Positions 47,569-57,218 of a stretch of 64,000 nucleotides of DNA are shown here, piece by piece; positions within the stretch are counted from its first letter, which is position 1; each line of letters opens with the position of its first letter. The notes beneath the pieces were generated by a model. It did no database searches and was not told the origin of the DNA. It was given only the letters and a program-made list of their open reading frames with translations. The stretch is from Halomonas sp. UBA3074 (GTDB taxonomy: Bacteria; Pseudomonadota; Gammaproteobacteria; Pseudomonadales; Halomonadaceae), in NCBI RefSeq assembly GCF_002366715.1, contig NZ_DFBS01000033.1:1-64000 (forward strand). The letters are read 5' to 3'. Both the position numbers and the translations under genes were made by a program.

Positions 47569-50398
47569 AGTAACGAATCTCACCGCTGCCTTCGGGAAGG
47601 TTGCTGATACAGCGCCCACATAGATCAGGATGCTCTGCATGCGTGCCTACATCCGGGCGATGGTGCCAGCAGCGCTCGCATTTGGTGTTGTCGCTGGCAT
47701 TGACCGCTACTTTCAAGCCTTCAAGCTCCGTCGCTTCCGCCGCTACTTCACCGGCTGCCGCCAGGGGCTTCAACGTGACTTCGCTGGTAAGCATGACAAA
47801 GCGTAGCTCGTCGCCCAGCTTGGCCAGCGTCGCCTGCAGCTCATCGCTGACATACAGCGTCACTTCGGCAGCCAGGCTGCCTTTGATAACTTTTGCGTTA
47901 CGCGCATCTTCCAGGCACTTATTGACCGAGTGCTTGACCTCCAGCACCTGCTCCCAGAAAGCACGACCCAGCTCAGCATTATCTTCCAGGCGGCCAAGGC
48001 CGGTGTAGTAAGTCTCCAGCAGCACGCTGTCGCCGCGCTTACCGGGGATGTTTTCGTGGATCTCTTCGGCAGTGAAAGACAAAATCGGCGCGATCCAGCG
48101 GCTCAACGCTTCCACCACGTGGTAAAGCGCGGTTTGCGCACTGCGGCGCGCCAGCGAATCGGTTTGGGTGGTGTATTGGCGGTCTTTGATGACGTCCAGA
48201 TAGAAACCACCCAGTTCCCGCGCGCAGAAGCCGTGTACCTGCTGATACACATCCAGGAAGCGGTACTCTTCATAGGCTTTTTCGATCCGCGCCTGAAGCT
48301 GAGCTGCGCGATCCACCACCCACTGATCCAGCGCCAGCATATCGCCAAACGCGACTTGATTACGCTCTGGATCAAACCCGTTAAGGTTGGAAAGCAGGAA
48401 GCGCGCGGTGTTGCGAATACGGCGATACACATCCGAGGTGCGCTTCAAAATTTCGTCAGAGACGGCCATTTCGCCGGAGTAATCGGTCGATGCTACCCAT
48501 AGGCGCAAAATATCGCCGCCTAGCTTATCCATCACTTCCTGGGGAGCAACCACGTTGCCCAATGACTTGGACTGCTTACGCCCCTGGGAATCGACGGTGA
48601 AGCCGTGGGTCAGCAACTGGCGGTAAGGCGGATGGCCATCAATGGCTGAACCGGTCAGCAGCGACGAATGGAACCAACCGCGGTGCTGGTCAGAGCCTTC
48701 CAGGTAGAGATCCGCCCGGGGGCCGCTTTCATGGCCGTGCGGGTGTGAACCGCGTAATACATGGCGATGCGTGGTGCCGGAATCGAACCAGACATCGAGG
48801 GTATCGGTGACTTTATCGTACTCCGCCGCTTCCGCGCCGAGTAGCTCCGCAGGGTCGAGCTTGAACCACGCATCGATGCCTGATTGCTCAACGCGCTTGG
48901 CGGCTTCTTCCATCAACGCCACGGTGCGCGGGTGCAGCTCACCGGTTTGCTTGTGCAAGAAGAAGGGAATCGGCACGCCCCAGTTACGCTGGCGGGAAAT
49001 ACACCAATCCGGCCGGTTGGCGATCATGCTGTGCAGACGCGCCTGCCCCCAAGCGGGCGTAAACGCCGTGGCTTCGATGCCTTCCAGGGCGCTTTCGCGC
49101 AAGGTTTTGCCCGTTTTACCTTTAATATCCATGCCCACAAACCACTGCGCCGTCGCCCGGTAGATCACCGGGGTTTTGTGGCGCCAGCAGTGCATATAGC
49201 TATGCTTGATGGGGATATGCGCCATCAATGCGCCCACTTCGCGCAATTTTTCGACGATCTGAGGGTTGGCTTTCCAGATCATCTGGCCGCCAAAGAACGG
49301 CAGATCGTCAGCGTAAACGCCGTTGCCCTGCACCGGGTTGAGCATGTCATCGAACTCCATGCCATGCTCACGGCAGGTCAAAAAGTCGTCCATGCCGTAA
49401 GAAGGCGCCGAGTGAACGATACCGGTGCTGCCCACTTCTGACTCGACGTACTCGGCCAGATAAACCGGCGAGAGGCGGTCATAAAACGGGTGGCGGAAAT
49501 TGATCAGATCAAGCTGCTTGCCTTGCGTGGTGGCAATCACCTCACCCTGCAAACCGAAACGCTCCAGGCAGCTCTCCACCAGCTCTTCCGCCAGTAGCAA
49601 CAGGCGCTCGCCGGTATCGACCAGGGCATAGGTGAACTCAGGGTGAACATTGAGCGCCTGGTTAGCGGGAATGGTCCACGGCGTGGTGGTCCAGATCACC
49701 ACCGCGGCGGGCTTGGCCAGTTCGCTTAACCCAAAGGCAGCCGCCAGCTTGTCGGCGTCTTCTACCGGGAAGGCCACATCAATCGCATCGGATTTCTTAT
49801 CCTGATACTCGACTTCGGCTTCCGCTAGCGCCGAGCCACAATCAAAGCACCAGTTGACCGGCTTCAAGCCCTTGAACACGTAGCCTGCATCGACCATCTC
49901 GGCCAACGCGCGAATTTCGCCTGCTTCATTGGCGAAATCCATGGTGCGATAGGGGTGATCCCAATCACCGATGATGCCTAAACGCACGAAGTCGGCCAGT
50001 TGCGTCTCAACCTGGGCGCCTGCGTACTCTCGGCATAGCTCACGCGCATGATCCGGCGCTAGATGCTTGCCATGCGTGGTTTCGACTTTGTGCTCGATGG
50101 GCAAACCGTGGCAGTCCCAGCCCGGCACGTAAGGGGCGTCAAAACCGGCCAAGTTCTTTGACTTAACGATAATGTCTTTAAGGATTTTATTAACGGCGTG
50201 ACCAATATGAATACTGCCGTTGGCGTAGGGAGGGCCATCGTGCAGCACAAACAGCGGCGCACCGGCGCGCGCTTCCCGCAGGCGCTGGTAAATATTCATG
50301 TCCTGCCACTGGGAAACCCGCCCCGGCTCCTGCTTAGGCAGCATGCCGCGCATGGGAAAATCGGTTTCAGGCAAATTCAGCGTGTGCTTATAATCCAT
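47561..50398 (-). CDS. ileS: Isoleucyl-tRNA synthetase
   Basis: This class I synthetase of 945 aa has the HIGH motif in GSIHIGHAVNK, the KMSKS-type motif written as KQSKS in GRKQSKSLGN, an editing (CP1) domain between them and a C-terminal zinc ribbon (CERCWHH and CGRC). The length fits the bacterial type I enzyme of about 940 aa. The ATG at 50398 starts DYKHTLNLPETDFPMRG as in relatives, 8 bp after the ribF stop; longer readings into ribF are rejected. The ribosome site is weak, consistent with coupling to ribF. Confidence 0.96.
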   Translation of the reverse strand: MDYKHTLNLPETDFPMRGMLPKQEPGRVSQWQDMNIYQRLREARAGAPLFVLHDGPPYANGSIHIGHAVNKILKDIIVKSKNLAGFDAPYVPGWDCHGLPIEHKVETTHGKHLAPDHARELCREYAGAQVETQLADFVRLGIIGDWDHPYRTMDFANEAGEIRALAEMVDAGYVFKGLKPVNWCFDCGSALAEAEVEYQDKKSDAIDVAFPVEDADKLAAAFGLSELAKPAAVVIWTTTPWTIPANQALNVHPEFTYALVDTGERLLLLAEELVESCLERFGLQGEVIATTQGKQLDLINFRHPFYDRLSPVYLAEYVESEVGSTGIVHSAPSYGMDDFLTCREHGMEFDDMLNPVQGNGVYADDLPFFGGQMIWKANPQIVEKLREVGALMAHIPIKHSYMHCWRHKTPVIYRATAQWFVGMDIKGKTGKTLRESALEGIEATAFTPAWGQARLHSMIANRPDWCISRQRNWGVPIPFFLHKQTGELHPRTVALMEEAAKRVEQSGIDAWFKLDPAELLGAEAAEYDKVTDTLDVWFDSGTTHRHVLRGSHPHGHESGPRADLYLEGSDQHRGWFHSSLLTGSAIDGHPPYRQLLTHGFTVDSQGRKQSKSLGNVVAPQEVMDKLGGDILRLWVASTDYSGEMAVSDEILKRTSDVYRRIRNTARFLLSNLNGFDPERNQVAFGDMLALDQWVVDRAAQLQARIEKAYEEYRFLDVYQQVHGFCARELGGFYLDVIKDRQYTTQTDSLARRSAQTALYHVVEALSRWIAPILSFTAEEIHENIPGKRGDSVLLETYYTGLGRLEDNAELGRAFWEQVLEVKHSVNKCLEDARNAKVIKGSLAAEVTLYVSDELQATLAKLGDELRFVMLTSEVTLKPLAAAGEVAAEATELEGLKVAVNASDNTKCERCWHHRPDVGTHAEHPDLCGRCISNLPEGSGEIRYYA

Positions 50399-50405
50399 GG
50401 TCTGG

Positions 50406-51488
50406 TCAGCCGTCGTTAGCATCGGCGGCATCATCCGCCGAATATGAATCAGAAGAAATCGTATTTGAAGAGATCGCCTCACGCCCGAGCGGGGCCGTGG
50501 CCAGCGGAAGAGAGTAGTCTTGCTCAGCGCGCGCTCGTTCTGCGCTGTTTTGACCCTCTATTGCCACCGTTAAATAGTCACGAGCGCGCGCCTGATCACG
50601 TTCAATTTGCGCTTTGAGTGCCTCAAGGTCGTCAAACTTAACCTCCCCTCGTAATCTCATACAGGGGTATACCGTCATACGCTGGCCGTACAGGTCGCCG
50701 GCAAAATCCAGCAGGTGCACCTCAAGCGTTGGCCGTTCTGAGCCCACCGTAGGGCGAAAACCGACATTGGCAACGGCCGGATAGCGCTCACCGTTTTCAA
50801 GTTCAGCCACTACCGCAAACACGCCACGCAAAGTTAATGGCTGTGGCAATAACGGCAGGTTGGCGGTGGGCACGCCAATGGTGCGACCCAACTGCTGGTC
50901 GCGCACCACCCGGCCATGCAATGAATAGGGGCGGCCCAGCAAACGCGCCGCGGCGGAAAAATTGCCGCTGGCCAGTAGGGTGCGCACCCGCGTGCTGGAC
51001 ACCCGCTTGTCATCCACGGTAAACGTGCGCGTGTGCTCGACGCCAAATCCCTGCTCGCGCCCTACTTCCGCCAGCAGCGCAAAATCACCGCGGCGGTCAC
51101 AGCCAAAACGGAAGTCATCGCCGACCACCAAATGCTTAACGCCGAGCCCATCGATCAACACCTGGTCGATAAACTCGCGCCCGGTCAGGCTGCGCAGCGT
51201 GTCGTTGAACGGCAACACCAGCACTTGTTCCGCGCCAAAGTCGCGCAGTAGCCGCACCTTTTCACGCAGACGCGTTAAGCGCGGCGGGGCTTGATCACCG
51301 GCAAAAAACTCACGCGGCTGGGGCTCGAACACCACGACGGTAAGCGGCACACGCCAGCGTGCGGCATGTTCACGGCACTGCTGGAGAATGGCTTGATGGC
51401 CGCGATGCACACCATCGAAATTACCGATGGTGGCAACGCAGCCACGCTGAGCCGCTCTCAAATTGTGCAGACCTCGTATGACGTGCAT
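50406..51488 (-). CDS. ribF: Bifunctional riboflavin kinase / FAD synthetase
   Basis: It makes FMN and FAD from riboflavin. The 360-aa protein has an N-terminal nucleotidyltransferase domain (TIGNFDGVHRGHQAIL, about 20-37, and the VSSTRVR segment) and a C-terminal flavokinase domain (GRTIGVPTANLP onward). A Ser/Asp/Ala-rich tail of about 45 residues extends past the usual end. GAGGTTCC precedes the ATG. A TATAAT-like box (51523-51528, minus) upstream may be the operon promoter. Confidence 0.95.
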   Translation of the reverse strand: MHVIRGLHNLRAAQRGCVATIGNFDGVHRGHQAILQQCREHAARWRVPLTVVVFEPQPREFFAGDQAPPRLTRLREKVRLLRDFGAEQVLVLPFNDTLRSLTGREFIDQVLIDGLGVKHLVVGDDFRFGCDRRGDFALLAEVGREQGFGVEHTRTFTVDDKRVSSTRVRTLLASGNFSAAARLLGRPYSLHGRVVRDQQLGRTIGVPTANLPLLPQPLTLRGVFAVVAELENGERYPAVANVGFRPTVGSERPTLEVHLLDFAGDLYGQRMTVYPCMRLRGEVKFDDLEALKAQIERDQARARDYLTVAIEGQNSAERARAEQDYSLPLATAPLGREAISSNTISSDSYSADDAADANDG

Positions 51489-51522
51489 GGAACCTCAGCC
51501 GTTAGAGGGCATAAAGCCTCTG

Positions 51523-51528
51523 ATTATA
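51523..51528 (-). promoter_or_regulatory. Candidate -10 box for ribF-ileS-lspA
   Basis: A perfect TATAAT lies on the minus strand about 35 bp before the ribF ATG. The -35 box at the right distance is poor. Confidence 0.35.
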
Positions 51529-51554
51529 ACGAACTCCGACGCCAGGATGCAGCG

Positions 51555-53138
51555 TTAAGAGTGCATTTTAAAATGACGAATGCGTAAACCCAACGCTGCC
51601 AGCCAGGCGAAGTAGAGTGATCCGCCCAGCACAACCAAGCCCGTGACCCAACTTACGCGCTGCCAAAGCCCAACGTTAAGCCACGCTTGCCAGTCGGGGG
51701 CGACCATGTACAGTGCCACGGTCATCAACGCACTGCCGCCTAGCAGTTGCACCGCATAGCGCTTCCAACCCGGCTGAAACACCAACACCCGCTGCTTATG
51801 CAGTAAGTAGCCTAGCAGGCCAGCGTTCAAGAAAGCAGAAAGCGCGGTGGCCAACGCCAACCCAGCGTGCGCCAGCGGCCAAATGAGCAGCAGGTTGAAC
51901 ACCATATTAGCCACCATGGCGATAATGCCTACCTTAACCGGCGTTTTGGTGTCCTGGCGGGCAAAAAAGCCCGGTGCTAATACCTTGATCAGCATAAAGG
52001 CCACCAAGCCAAAGGCATAAGCACGCAGGCTCATCGCCGCCATCTGGATGTCGTTGTCAGTCATCGCCCCGTAATGGAACAGCGTGATCAACAGCGGCTC
52101 AGCCAGCACTGCCAGAGCCAACGCCGCAGGTAAGCCTAACAGCAATACAATGCGGATAGCCCAATCAAGCATCGCCGCGAAGTGCTCCTTGGACTGGTCA
52201 GCATGGCGCTTGGAAAGCGCGGGTAGAATCACCGTGCCAATCGCCACCCCAAATACACCTAACGGCAGTTCCACCAAGCGATCCGAGTAGTAGAGCCACG
52301 ACACGCTGCCCGCGGTCAGCAAGGAAGCCAGCACGGTATCCAGCAATAAATTGATTTGCGATACCGACACCCCAAACAGGGCTGGCCCCATCAACCTGAG
52401 TATGCGCCGCACGCCTTCATGGGCAAAGTTGGGCCAGGGCGTCGGCATCAATCCCAACCGCAGCAAGAACGGCACTTGAAACGCCAACTGTGCAACCCCC
52501 GCGATCAATACGCCCCAGGCAAGCGCCATGGCGGGCTCGTCCATTAGCGGCATTAAGAAAAGCGCCGCGCCAATCAACGAAAGATTCAGCAACACGGGCG
52601 TAAACGCAGGGACCGCGAAACGGTTCCAGGTATTCATCACACTGCCTGAGAAGGCCGTCAGCGAAATCAATAGCAGATAGGGGAACGTCAAGCGCAGCAT
52701 ATCGGCCGTTAGCGCCAGCTTTTCTGGGTCGCGCCCAAAGCCAGGCGCAAATACCCAAATCAACCAGGGGGCGCAGAGCATGGCCAAGGCGCTGACTAAC
52801 GCCAACACCGCCGTTAAGCTTCCCGCCGTCGCATTCAGCAGCTCGCGTATCTCTTCACGGCTACGCTGGGTCGAGTACTCTGACAGCACCGGCACGAAGG
52901 CCTGGTTGAATGCGCCCTCGGCAAAGAGGCGGCGCAGAAAGTTGGGGATTTTGAAGGCGACGAAAAACGCATCAGCGCCATTGCCCGCCCCTAACAAGGT
53001 CGCGACGACAACATCGCGAGCCAGCCCCAGCACCCTCGACAGCATGGTCATCGCACTGACCACAAGCCCCGAGCGCATTAACCCGCGGCGCAAGACGGCG
53101 GTGTTTGGAGAAGCGTTGGGTGCTTTCTTCGCTGTCAT
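51555..53138 (-). CDS. murJ: Lipid II flippase MurJ (MviN)
   Basis: This inner-membrane protein flips the peptidoglycan precursor lipid II to the periplasm. The 527 aa form about 14 helices; the N-terminal half has the typical SAMTMLSRVLGLARDVVVA and FLRRLFAEGAFNQAFVPV, with Arg residues lining the cavity. It lies between rpsT and ribF as in Pseudomonas. A short gap of 66 bp to ribF carries a possible promoter for the downstream genes. Confidence 0.95.
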   Translation of the reverse strand: MTAKKAPNASPNTAVLRRGLMRSGLVVSAMTMLSRVLGLARDVVVATLLGAGNGADAFFVAFKIPNFLRRLFAEGAFNQAFVPVLSEYSTQRSREEIRELLNATAGSLTAVLALVSALAMLCAPWLIWVFAPGFGRDPEKLALTADMLRLTFPYLLLISLTAFSGSVMNTWNRFAVPAFTPVLLNLSLIGAALFLMPLMDEPAMALAWGVLIAGVAQLAFQVPFLLRLGLMPTPWPNFAHEGVRRILRLMGPALFGVSVSQINLLLDTVLASLLTAGSVSWLYYSDRLVELPLGVFGVAIGTVILPALSKRHADQSKEHFAAMLDWAIRIVLLLGLPAALALAVLAEPLLITLFHYGAMTDNDIQMAAMSLRAYAFGLVAFMLIKVLAPGFFARQDTKTPVKVGIIAMVANMVFNLLLIWPLAHAGLALATALSAFLNAGLLGYLLHKQRVLVFQPGWKRYAVQLLGGSALMTVALYMVAPDWQAWLNVGLWQRVSWVTGLVVLGGSLYFAWLAALGLRIRHFKMHS

Positions 53139-53205
53139 AAGCTATCCAGAAAAACCGTCTAGAAGAACTATTCAGAAAAATGGATCTAGAAAATCATCCA
53201 GACAC

Positions 53206-53232
53206 AAAAAAACCGGCCGCAGCCGGTTTTTT
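53206..53232. terminator. Bidirectional terminator after rpsT
   Basis: A short stem ACCGGC with GCCGGT around a CGCA loop is flanked by A and T runs on both sides. It ends rpsT on the minus strand. Confidence 0.9.
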
Positions 53233-53248
53233 AGAGGCGTCTGCCGAC

Positions 53249-53515
53249 TTACGCCGCCAGTGCCTTAATACGCTTGTTCAAACGGCTCTTCAGACGCGCT
53301 GCTTTCTTCTTAGAAAGCACGTCTTTGTCAGCAATACGGTCAACGACCGGTTGCATGGCCTTGAACTCTTCCATTGCCTTAGCGTGGTCGCCGGTGCTGA
53401 TCGCTTTCACTACACGCTTGATGTAGGTGCGGACCATGCTACGCTGGCTGGATTTCAGGACGCGACGGTTCTCGGCCTGGCGGGCGCGCTTGCGAGCTTG
53501 CTTGCTGTTCGCCAC
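53249..53515 (-). CDS. rpsT: 30S ribosomal protein S20
   Basis: The protein is 88 aa, basic and helical, starting ANSKQARKRARQAENRR as in all S20 proteins. The start codon is GTG with a strong AAGGAGATACCCT leader. E. coli rpsT also avoids AUG, which there is part of its autoregulation, so a similar control is plausible. A perfect 7-bp hairpin lies just upstream in the leader. Confidence 0.97.
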   Translation of the reverse strand: MANSKQARKRARQAENRRVLKSSQRSMVRTYIKRVVKAISTGDHAKAMEEFKAMQPVVDRIADKDVLSKKKAARLKSRLNKRIKALAA

Positions 53516-53539
53516 AGGGTATCTCCTTGGAGAATAAAG

Positions 53540-53559
53540 GTTGTCGATAAAACGACAAC
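53540..53559 (-). promoter_or_regulatory. Hairpin in the rpsT leader
   Basis: GTTGTCG and CGACAAC pair around a 6-base loop, about 25 bases before the rpsT GTG. It could take part in S20 autoregulation; this is not proven. Confidence 0.4.
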
Positions 53560-53799
53560 GAAATTAAATATGTGTTTGTCGGCTGCGCTATCACAGCGCG
53601 ACGTTTCCGCAACATGACACTTCTATAAAACCAGTTGATTTGGCAGGCTTTTCGCCTTACCAAAACACAAAGCGAGCAGTGTTGTTATGCTGCCCGCTCA
53701 CGGGTCTTGTCTGAGAGGATGGCATAGTCTATCACGCACTACGCGTGCTTGCTAGCGGTTGTCAATACGCAACTGCGCTTGCTAAACGCACCGCTCACC

Positions 53800-54606
53800 T
53801 CACTTACGCGTCTCGATACAATCTTCGCCCGTTCGCTGCCCCCACACTATAAAATCGGAGTTAAGAGGTTGCTGAGGATTAGCATAGCTTAACGGTTGAT
53901 CGTCCAGCGTTACCACCTGTCCACCGGCCTGCTCGACTATCGCCTGGGCAGCGCCGGTATCCCATAGGCTGGTGGGGCCAAAACGCGGGTAAACATCCGC
54001 CTTACCCTCTGCGATCAAGCACGACTTCAGCGAACTCCCCATGGGTTGCGTTTCATGCTCTCCCAGCGCTTCTAACCATGCAGCCATGCGCGAATCTGGA
54101 TGCGAACGGCTGCCCAGCACACGCCAAGGCCGCCCCGCGAGCGGAGGCATTGACACCTGGATAGACTGCCACTGGCCATCCACACCCACTTTAAAAGCCC
54201 CCAATCCTTCAGCGGCTAGATAAGTAAGCTGCAAGGCGGGGGCAACCACCACCCCCAACACCGGCTTTCCCTGGGCAATCAAGGCAATATTGACGGTGAA
54301 TTCATCATTACGCTTAATAAACTCTTTGGTGCCATCCAGTGGATCCACCAGCCAATAAAAGCCCTCAGCGTTAGCGCCGCTAAAGCATTGGGTATCTTCT
54401 TCAGAGAGTATCGGCACTTCTGGGGTAAGCGACTGCAAGCCACGGGCAATAACCACATGGGCCGCTTTATCCGCCTCAGTCAGCGGGCTGTTATCGGCTT
54501 TTAGCTCAACCTCAAAGCAGCGACGATACACCTGCATAATCGCTTCGCCTGCTTGGCAAGCTAACTGCTCGACACTCTTTAGTAAGGCTTTTGAAATAGT
54601 GGGCAT
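53800..54606 (-). CDS. cysQ: 3'(2'),5'-bisphosphate nucleotidase CysQ
   Basis: This phosphatase removes the 3' phosphate from PAP (and related nucleotides) made in sulfate assimilation. The 268-aa inositol-monophosphatase-fold protein has metal ligands in LSEED, DPLDGTKEF and WDTGAAQAI. The length is typical. It is 27 bp downstream of the amino-acid ABC transporter genes and in the same direction, so it may be co-transcribed. A link between cystine uptake and sulfur metabolism is suggested. Confidence 0.94.
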   Translation of the reverse strand: MPTISKALLKSVEQLACQAGEAIMQVYRRCFEVELKADNSPLTEADKAAHVVIARGLQSLTPEVPILSEEDTQCFSGANAEGFYWLVDPLDGTKEFIKRNDEFTVNIALIAQGKPVLGVVVAPALQLTYLAAEGLGAFKVGVDGQWQSIQVSMPPLAGRPWRVLGSRSHPDSRMAAWLEALGEHETQPMGSSLKSCLIAEGKADVYPRFGPTSLWDTGAAQAIVEQAGGQVVTLDDQPLSYANPQQPLNSDFIVWGQRTGEDCIETRK

Positions 54607-54633
54607 AGCAACTCAGCAGTAGATAGCGAGCCT

Positions 54634-55389
54634 TTACAGCTCTGACTGCCCCTTGGGCGCTAGAATTTTGCGCAAAAAGTGACGCGTGCGTTCATCTTTG
54701 GGGGCGGTAAATAACGCTTCAGGCGGCGCTTGCTCAACGATGCCGCCATCGTCCATAAAGACCACGCGATCCGCCACTTCCCGCGCGAACTGCATTTCAT
54801 GAGTGACAACGATCATCGTTTGGCGCTCTACCGCTAACTGCTTCATCAAGCCCAGCACTTCTTCTACCCACTGCGGGTCAAGCGAGGAGGTCGGCTCATC
54901 GAACAGAATGACATCGGCATTCGCCGCCATGGCGCGACCAATGCCCACCCGCTGCTGTTGGCCGCCGGAAAGCGAAGCCGGGTAAGCATCGGCTTTTTCC
55001 GCCAAACCGATGCGCTCTAAAATTTCCCTGGCCCGGGCATGCGCCTTGGCTTTAGGCAGCTTATCCACCACGATCATGCCTTCGCTGATATTCTCTAGCG
55101 CGGTTTTATTGGCGAACAGGCCGTAATTCTGAAATACAAACGCCGTGCGGCGGCGCAATGCCAGAATGTCTGCCCGGCTGGCGTGCTGGGTATCCACACG
55201 CAAATCGCCGACTTGCAGCCGCCCGGCATCGGGCTTTTCAAGGAAGTTAATACAGCGCAACAGTGTGGACTTCCCCGTGCCAGAAGGGCCAATCACGACA
55301 ATGATCTCGCCTTGGGACAGGCTCAGATCAATATCGCTAAACACGGTATGGTCGCCAAAGCGTTTGGTAATGCCTTGCAGCGAAATCAT
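54634..55389 (-). CDS. Polar amino-acid ABC transporter ATPase (cystine-type)
   Basis: This 251-aa ATPase of the GlnQ/TcyN group has Walker A GPSGTGKST, the signature LSGGQQQR, Walker B VILFDEPTSSLD and the switch His in VVTHEMQ. It energises uptake through the permease gene, which it overlaps by 4 bp. The substrate is inferred from the receptor, which resembles the cystine protein FliY/TcyJ. Confidence 0.92.
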   Translation of the reverse strand: MISLQGITKRFGDHTVFSDIDLSLSQGEIIVVIGPSGTGKSTLLRCINFLEKPDAGRLQVGDLRVDTQHASRADILALRRRTAFVFQNYGLFANKTALENISEGMIVVDKLPKAKAHARAREILERIGLAEKADAYPASLSGGQQQRVGIGRAMAANADVILFDEPTSSLDPQWVEEVLGLMKQLAVERQTMIVVTHEMQFAREVADRVVFMDDGGIVEQAPPEALFTAPKDERTRHFLRKILAPKGQSEL

Positions 55390-56054
55390 CGTTGGTAGGC
55401 CTTATTCAGATAAATTTCTAACCGACGCTGCCCCCAGGAGAGTACTTCTACCATCGCCCAGTAAATCAGCGCCACCAGCAAGAACGCCTCTAAATAGAGA
55501 AAGCTACCCGCGGCCTCTTTTTGCGTCGCGCCCATCAACTCGGTGACGCCTAGCGTGAAAGCCAGCGAGGTTGCCTTGATCATATCGATGAAGTAGTTCA
55601 TCAGCGTTGGCGTTGCTACACGGGTTGCCTGGGGCAGGATGATGCGCCGCATCAGTTGCGATTGGGTCATGCCGATAGAGAGCGCAGCTTCGGTTTGGCT
55701 GCGATCGATCCCGACGATCGCCGCACGAATAGACTCGGCCATGTAAGCAGAAAAATGCAGCGTTAGCCCGAGCACCGCAGCAGTGACGCCGGTAATCGCG
55801 ATCAACGAACTTATCAGCTGCGGCAGGCCGTAGTAGAAAAGAAACAGTTGAACCAGCAGCGGCGTACCGCGGAAAAAAGAGATAAACAGCAGCGAAAGCC
55901 CGTTTAACACCGGCACCTTGGACACGCGAATCACCGCCAGCAGGCACGACAGGATCAGCGCAAAGAACATGGCGATCGTTGCCATCTGCATGGTCAGCGG
56001 CAAATAGCTAAGCAGTACCGGCAACAGCCCCCACATATATTCAAGATTAAGCAT
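55386..56054 (-). CDS. Polar amino-acid ABC transporter permease (cystine-type)
   Basis: This inner-membrane protein of 222 aa has about five helices and the HisM-type coupling segment MRRIILPQATRVATPTL that contacts the ATPase. It lies 134 bp after the receptor gene, with a strong hairpin between them, and overlaps the ATPase gene by 4 bp. Confidence 0.92.
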   Translation of the reverse strand: MLNLEYMWGLLPVLLSYLPLTMQMATIAMFFALILSCLLAVIRVSKVPVLNGLSLLFISFFRGTPLLVQLFLFYYGLPQLISSLIAITGVTAAVLGLTLHFSAYMAESIRAAIVGIDRSQTEAALSIGMTQSQLMRRIILPQATRVATPTLMNYFIDMIKATSLAFTLGVTELMGATQKEAAGSFLYLEAFLLVALIYWAMVEVLSWGQRRLEIYLNKAYQR

Positions 56055-56141
56055 GGTTATTCAACTTGGTTCTTCAAAATAGTTATTCAACACAGCCATT
56101 CAAAATAGCCATTAACAGTGGCCGTATCGCTAATAAACAAA

Positions 56142-56164
56142 CGGCCGTGGCAATGCCACGGCCG
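56142..56164 (-). terminator. Hairpin between receptor and permease genes (attenuator)
   Basis: A perfect 10-bp stem, CGGCCGTGGC with GCCACGGCCG, is followed on the minus strand by a T-rich tail (TTTGTTTATT). It probably ends part of the transcripts so that the receptor is made in excess. Confidence 0.8.
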
Positions 56165-56188
56165 CGTTACAACAGAATAGCCTAACGG

Positions 56189-56959
56189 TTACGGCTCGGT
56201 GATGTCGGTATTAAACCACTTTTCTGAGATCTCACGCAGCTCGCCATTGTCACGCAGCTCGGCAAGTGCTGCACCCACGCGGTCGCGTTGCTCGCGGCCC
56301 GCGTCATCATCACGGAACGGTAGCGCGTTCTCAATGGTGGAGAACGGCTGACCCGCTAACTCTAAGGGTAAGCCTTTCTCTTTGATGACTTGCGTGGCAC
56401 TCACGCGGTCCATCACGAAGGCCTCTACCCGACCCAACGCCACGTCCTGCTCGATGTTGGATTCATAGGTATGAATATCGATTTCATCGGCGTTCGGTTG
56501 CTCACGCAGCAGCTGTTCATAGTTGGAGCCCAGGTTCACCGCCACGCTTTTGCCGGAGAGATCCTCAACCCCTTGAATAGAATCATTCCCCGCCCGCACC
56601 ACGACCTGCGCGCCGTCATACACATAGGGCTCGGTGAAGGCATACTTGGCTTCACGCTCTGGAGTGATGGTGAGCTGGTTGGCAATGGTGTCGATACGCC
56701 CAGATTCCAGCATACCCGCCAAGCCAGAGAAACTAGCAGTTACGAACTCAATATCATCACCAGTGATATCGCCTACGGCATTCATCACATCCACTTCAAA
56801 CCCTTTAAGCTCATCCTGCTCAACGAAGGTAAAGGGGAAGTAACCGCCGGACATGCCTACGCGTAGGGTGTCGGCTTGGGCAGTGGCAGCGAATAAACCG
56901 CTGGCAACGCTTAATGAGAGCGCGGCGAAGGTGATATTTAGCTTGCGGGATAGTGGCAT
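56189..56959 (-). CDS. Amino-acid ABC transporter substrate-binding protein (FliY/TcyJ-like)
   Basis: This periplasmic receptor of 256 aa has a signal peptide ending near AATAQA. The fold signature GRIDTIANQLTITPEREAKY and the ligand Arg region resemble the E. coli cystine receptor FliY, whose operon is also beside flagellar genes. The ATG at 56959 follows GAGGA at 9 bp; a longer reading from 57010 is rejected. Cystine is the best guess for the ligand; another polar amino acid is possible. Confidence 0.9.
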   Translation of the reverse strand: MPLSRKLNITFAALSLSVASGLFAATAQADTLRVGMSGGYFPFTFVEQDELKGFEVDVMNAVGDITGDDIEFVTASFSGLAGMLESGRIDTIANQLTITPEREAKYAFTEPYVYDGAQVVVRAGNDSIQGVEDLSGKSVAVNLGSNYEQLLREQPNADEIDIHTYESNIEQDVALGRVEAFVMDRVSATQVIKEKGLPLELAGQPFSTIENALPFRDDDAGREQRDRVGAALAELRDNGELREISEKWFNTDITEP

Positions 56960-57117
56960 AAGTCTGCTTCCTCGTTGGTCGATAGTCCGACGATATGAAT
57001 AACCGTACAAAAACGGCCTTGATGGGGGCTATCATACCCTTAGGAGAAAAAGCACACAAAAGAATAATAAAATCGCTTTTTATTCACTTATTGAATATGG
57101 GTGACATGAATGCACTG

Positions 57118-57147
57118 ACTATAAATATGTGTCTTTTACATTGTCAG
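57118..57147 (-). promoter_or_regulatory. Candidate sigma-70 promoter of the ABC operon
   Basis: On the minus strand CTGACA (57142-57147) and TATAGT (57118-57123) are 18 bp apart, about 160 bp before the receptor ATG. Confidence 0.4.
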
Positions 57148-57218
57148 TACGTAATGGATTCACAAGGATCAGCCGCATCATATAAGTCATTAATTTTTAG
57201 TCATCGTTGATAGACGAA

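Noticed and set aside
47561..50482. Longer IleS start at 50482
   Set aside because: The extension overlaps the ribF tail and is unlike the family; the ATG at 50398 gives the normal N-terminus.
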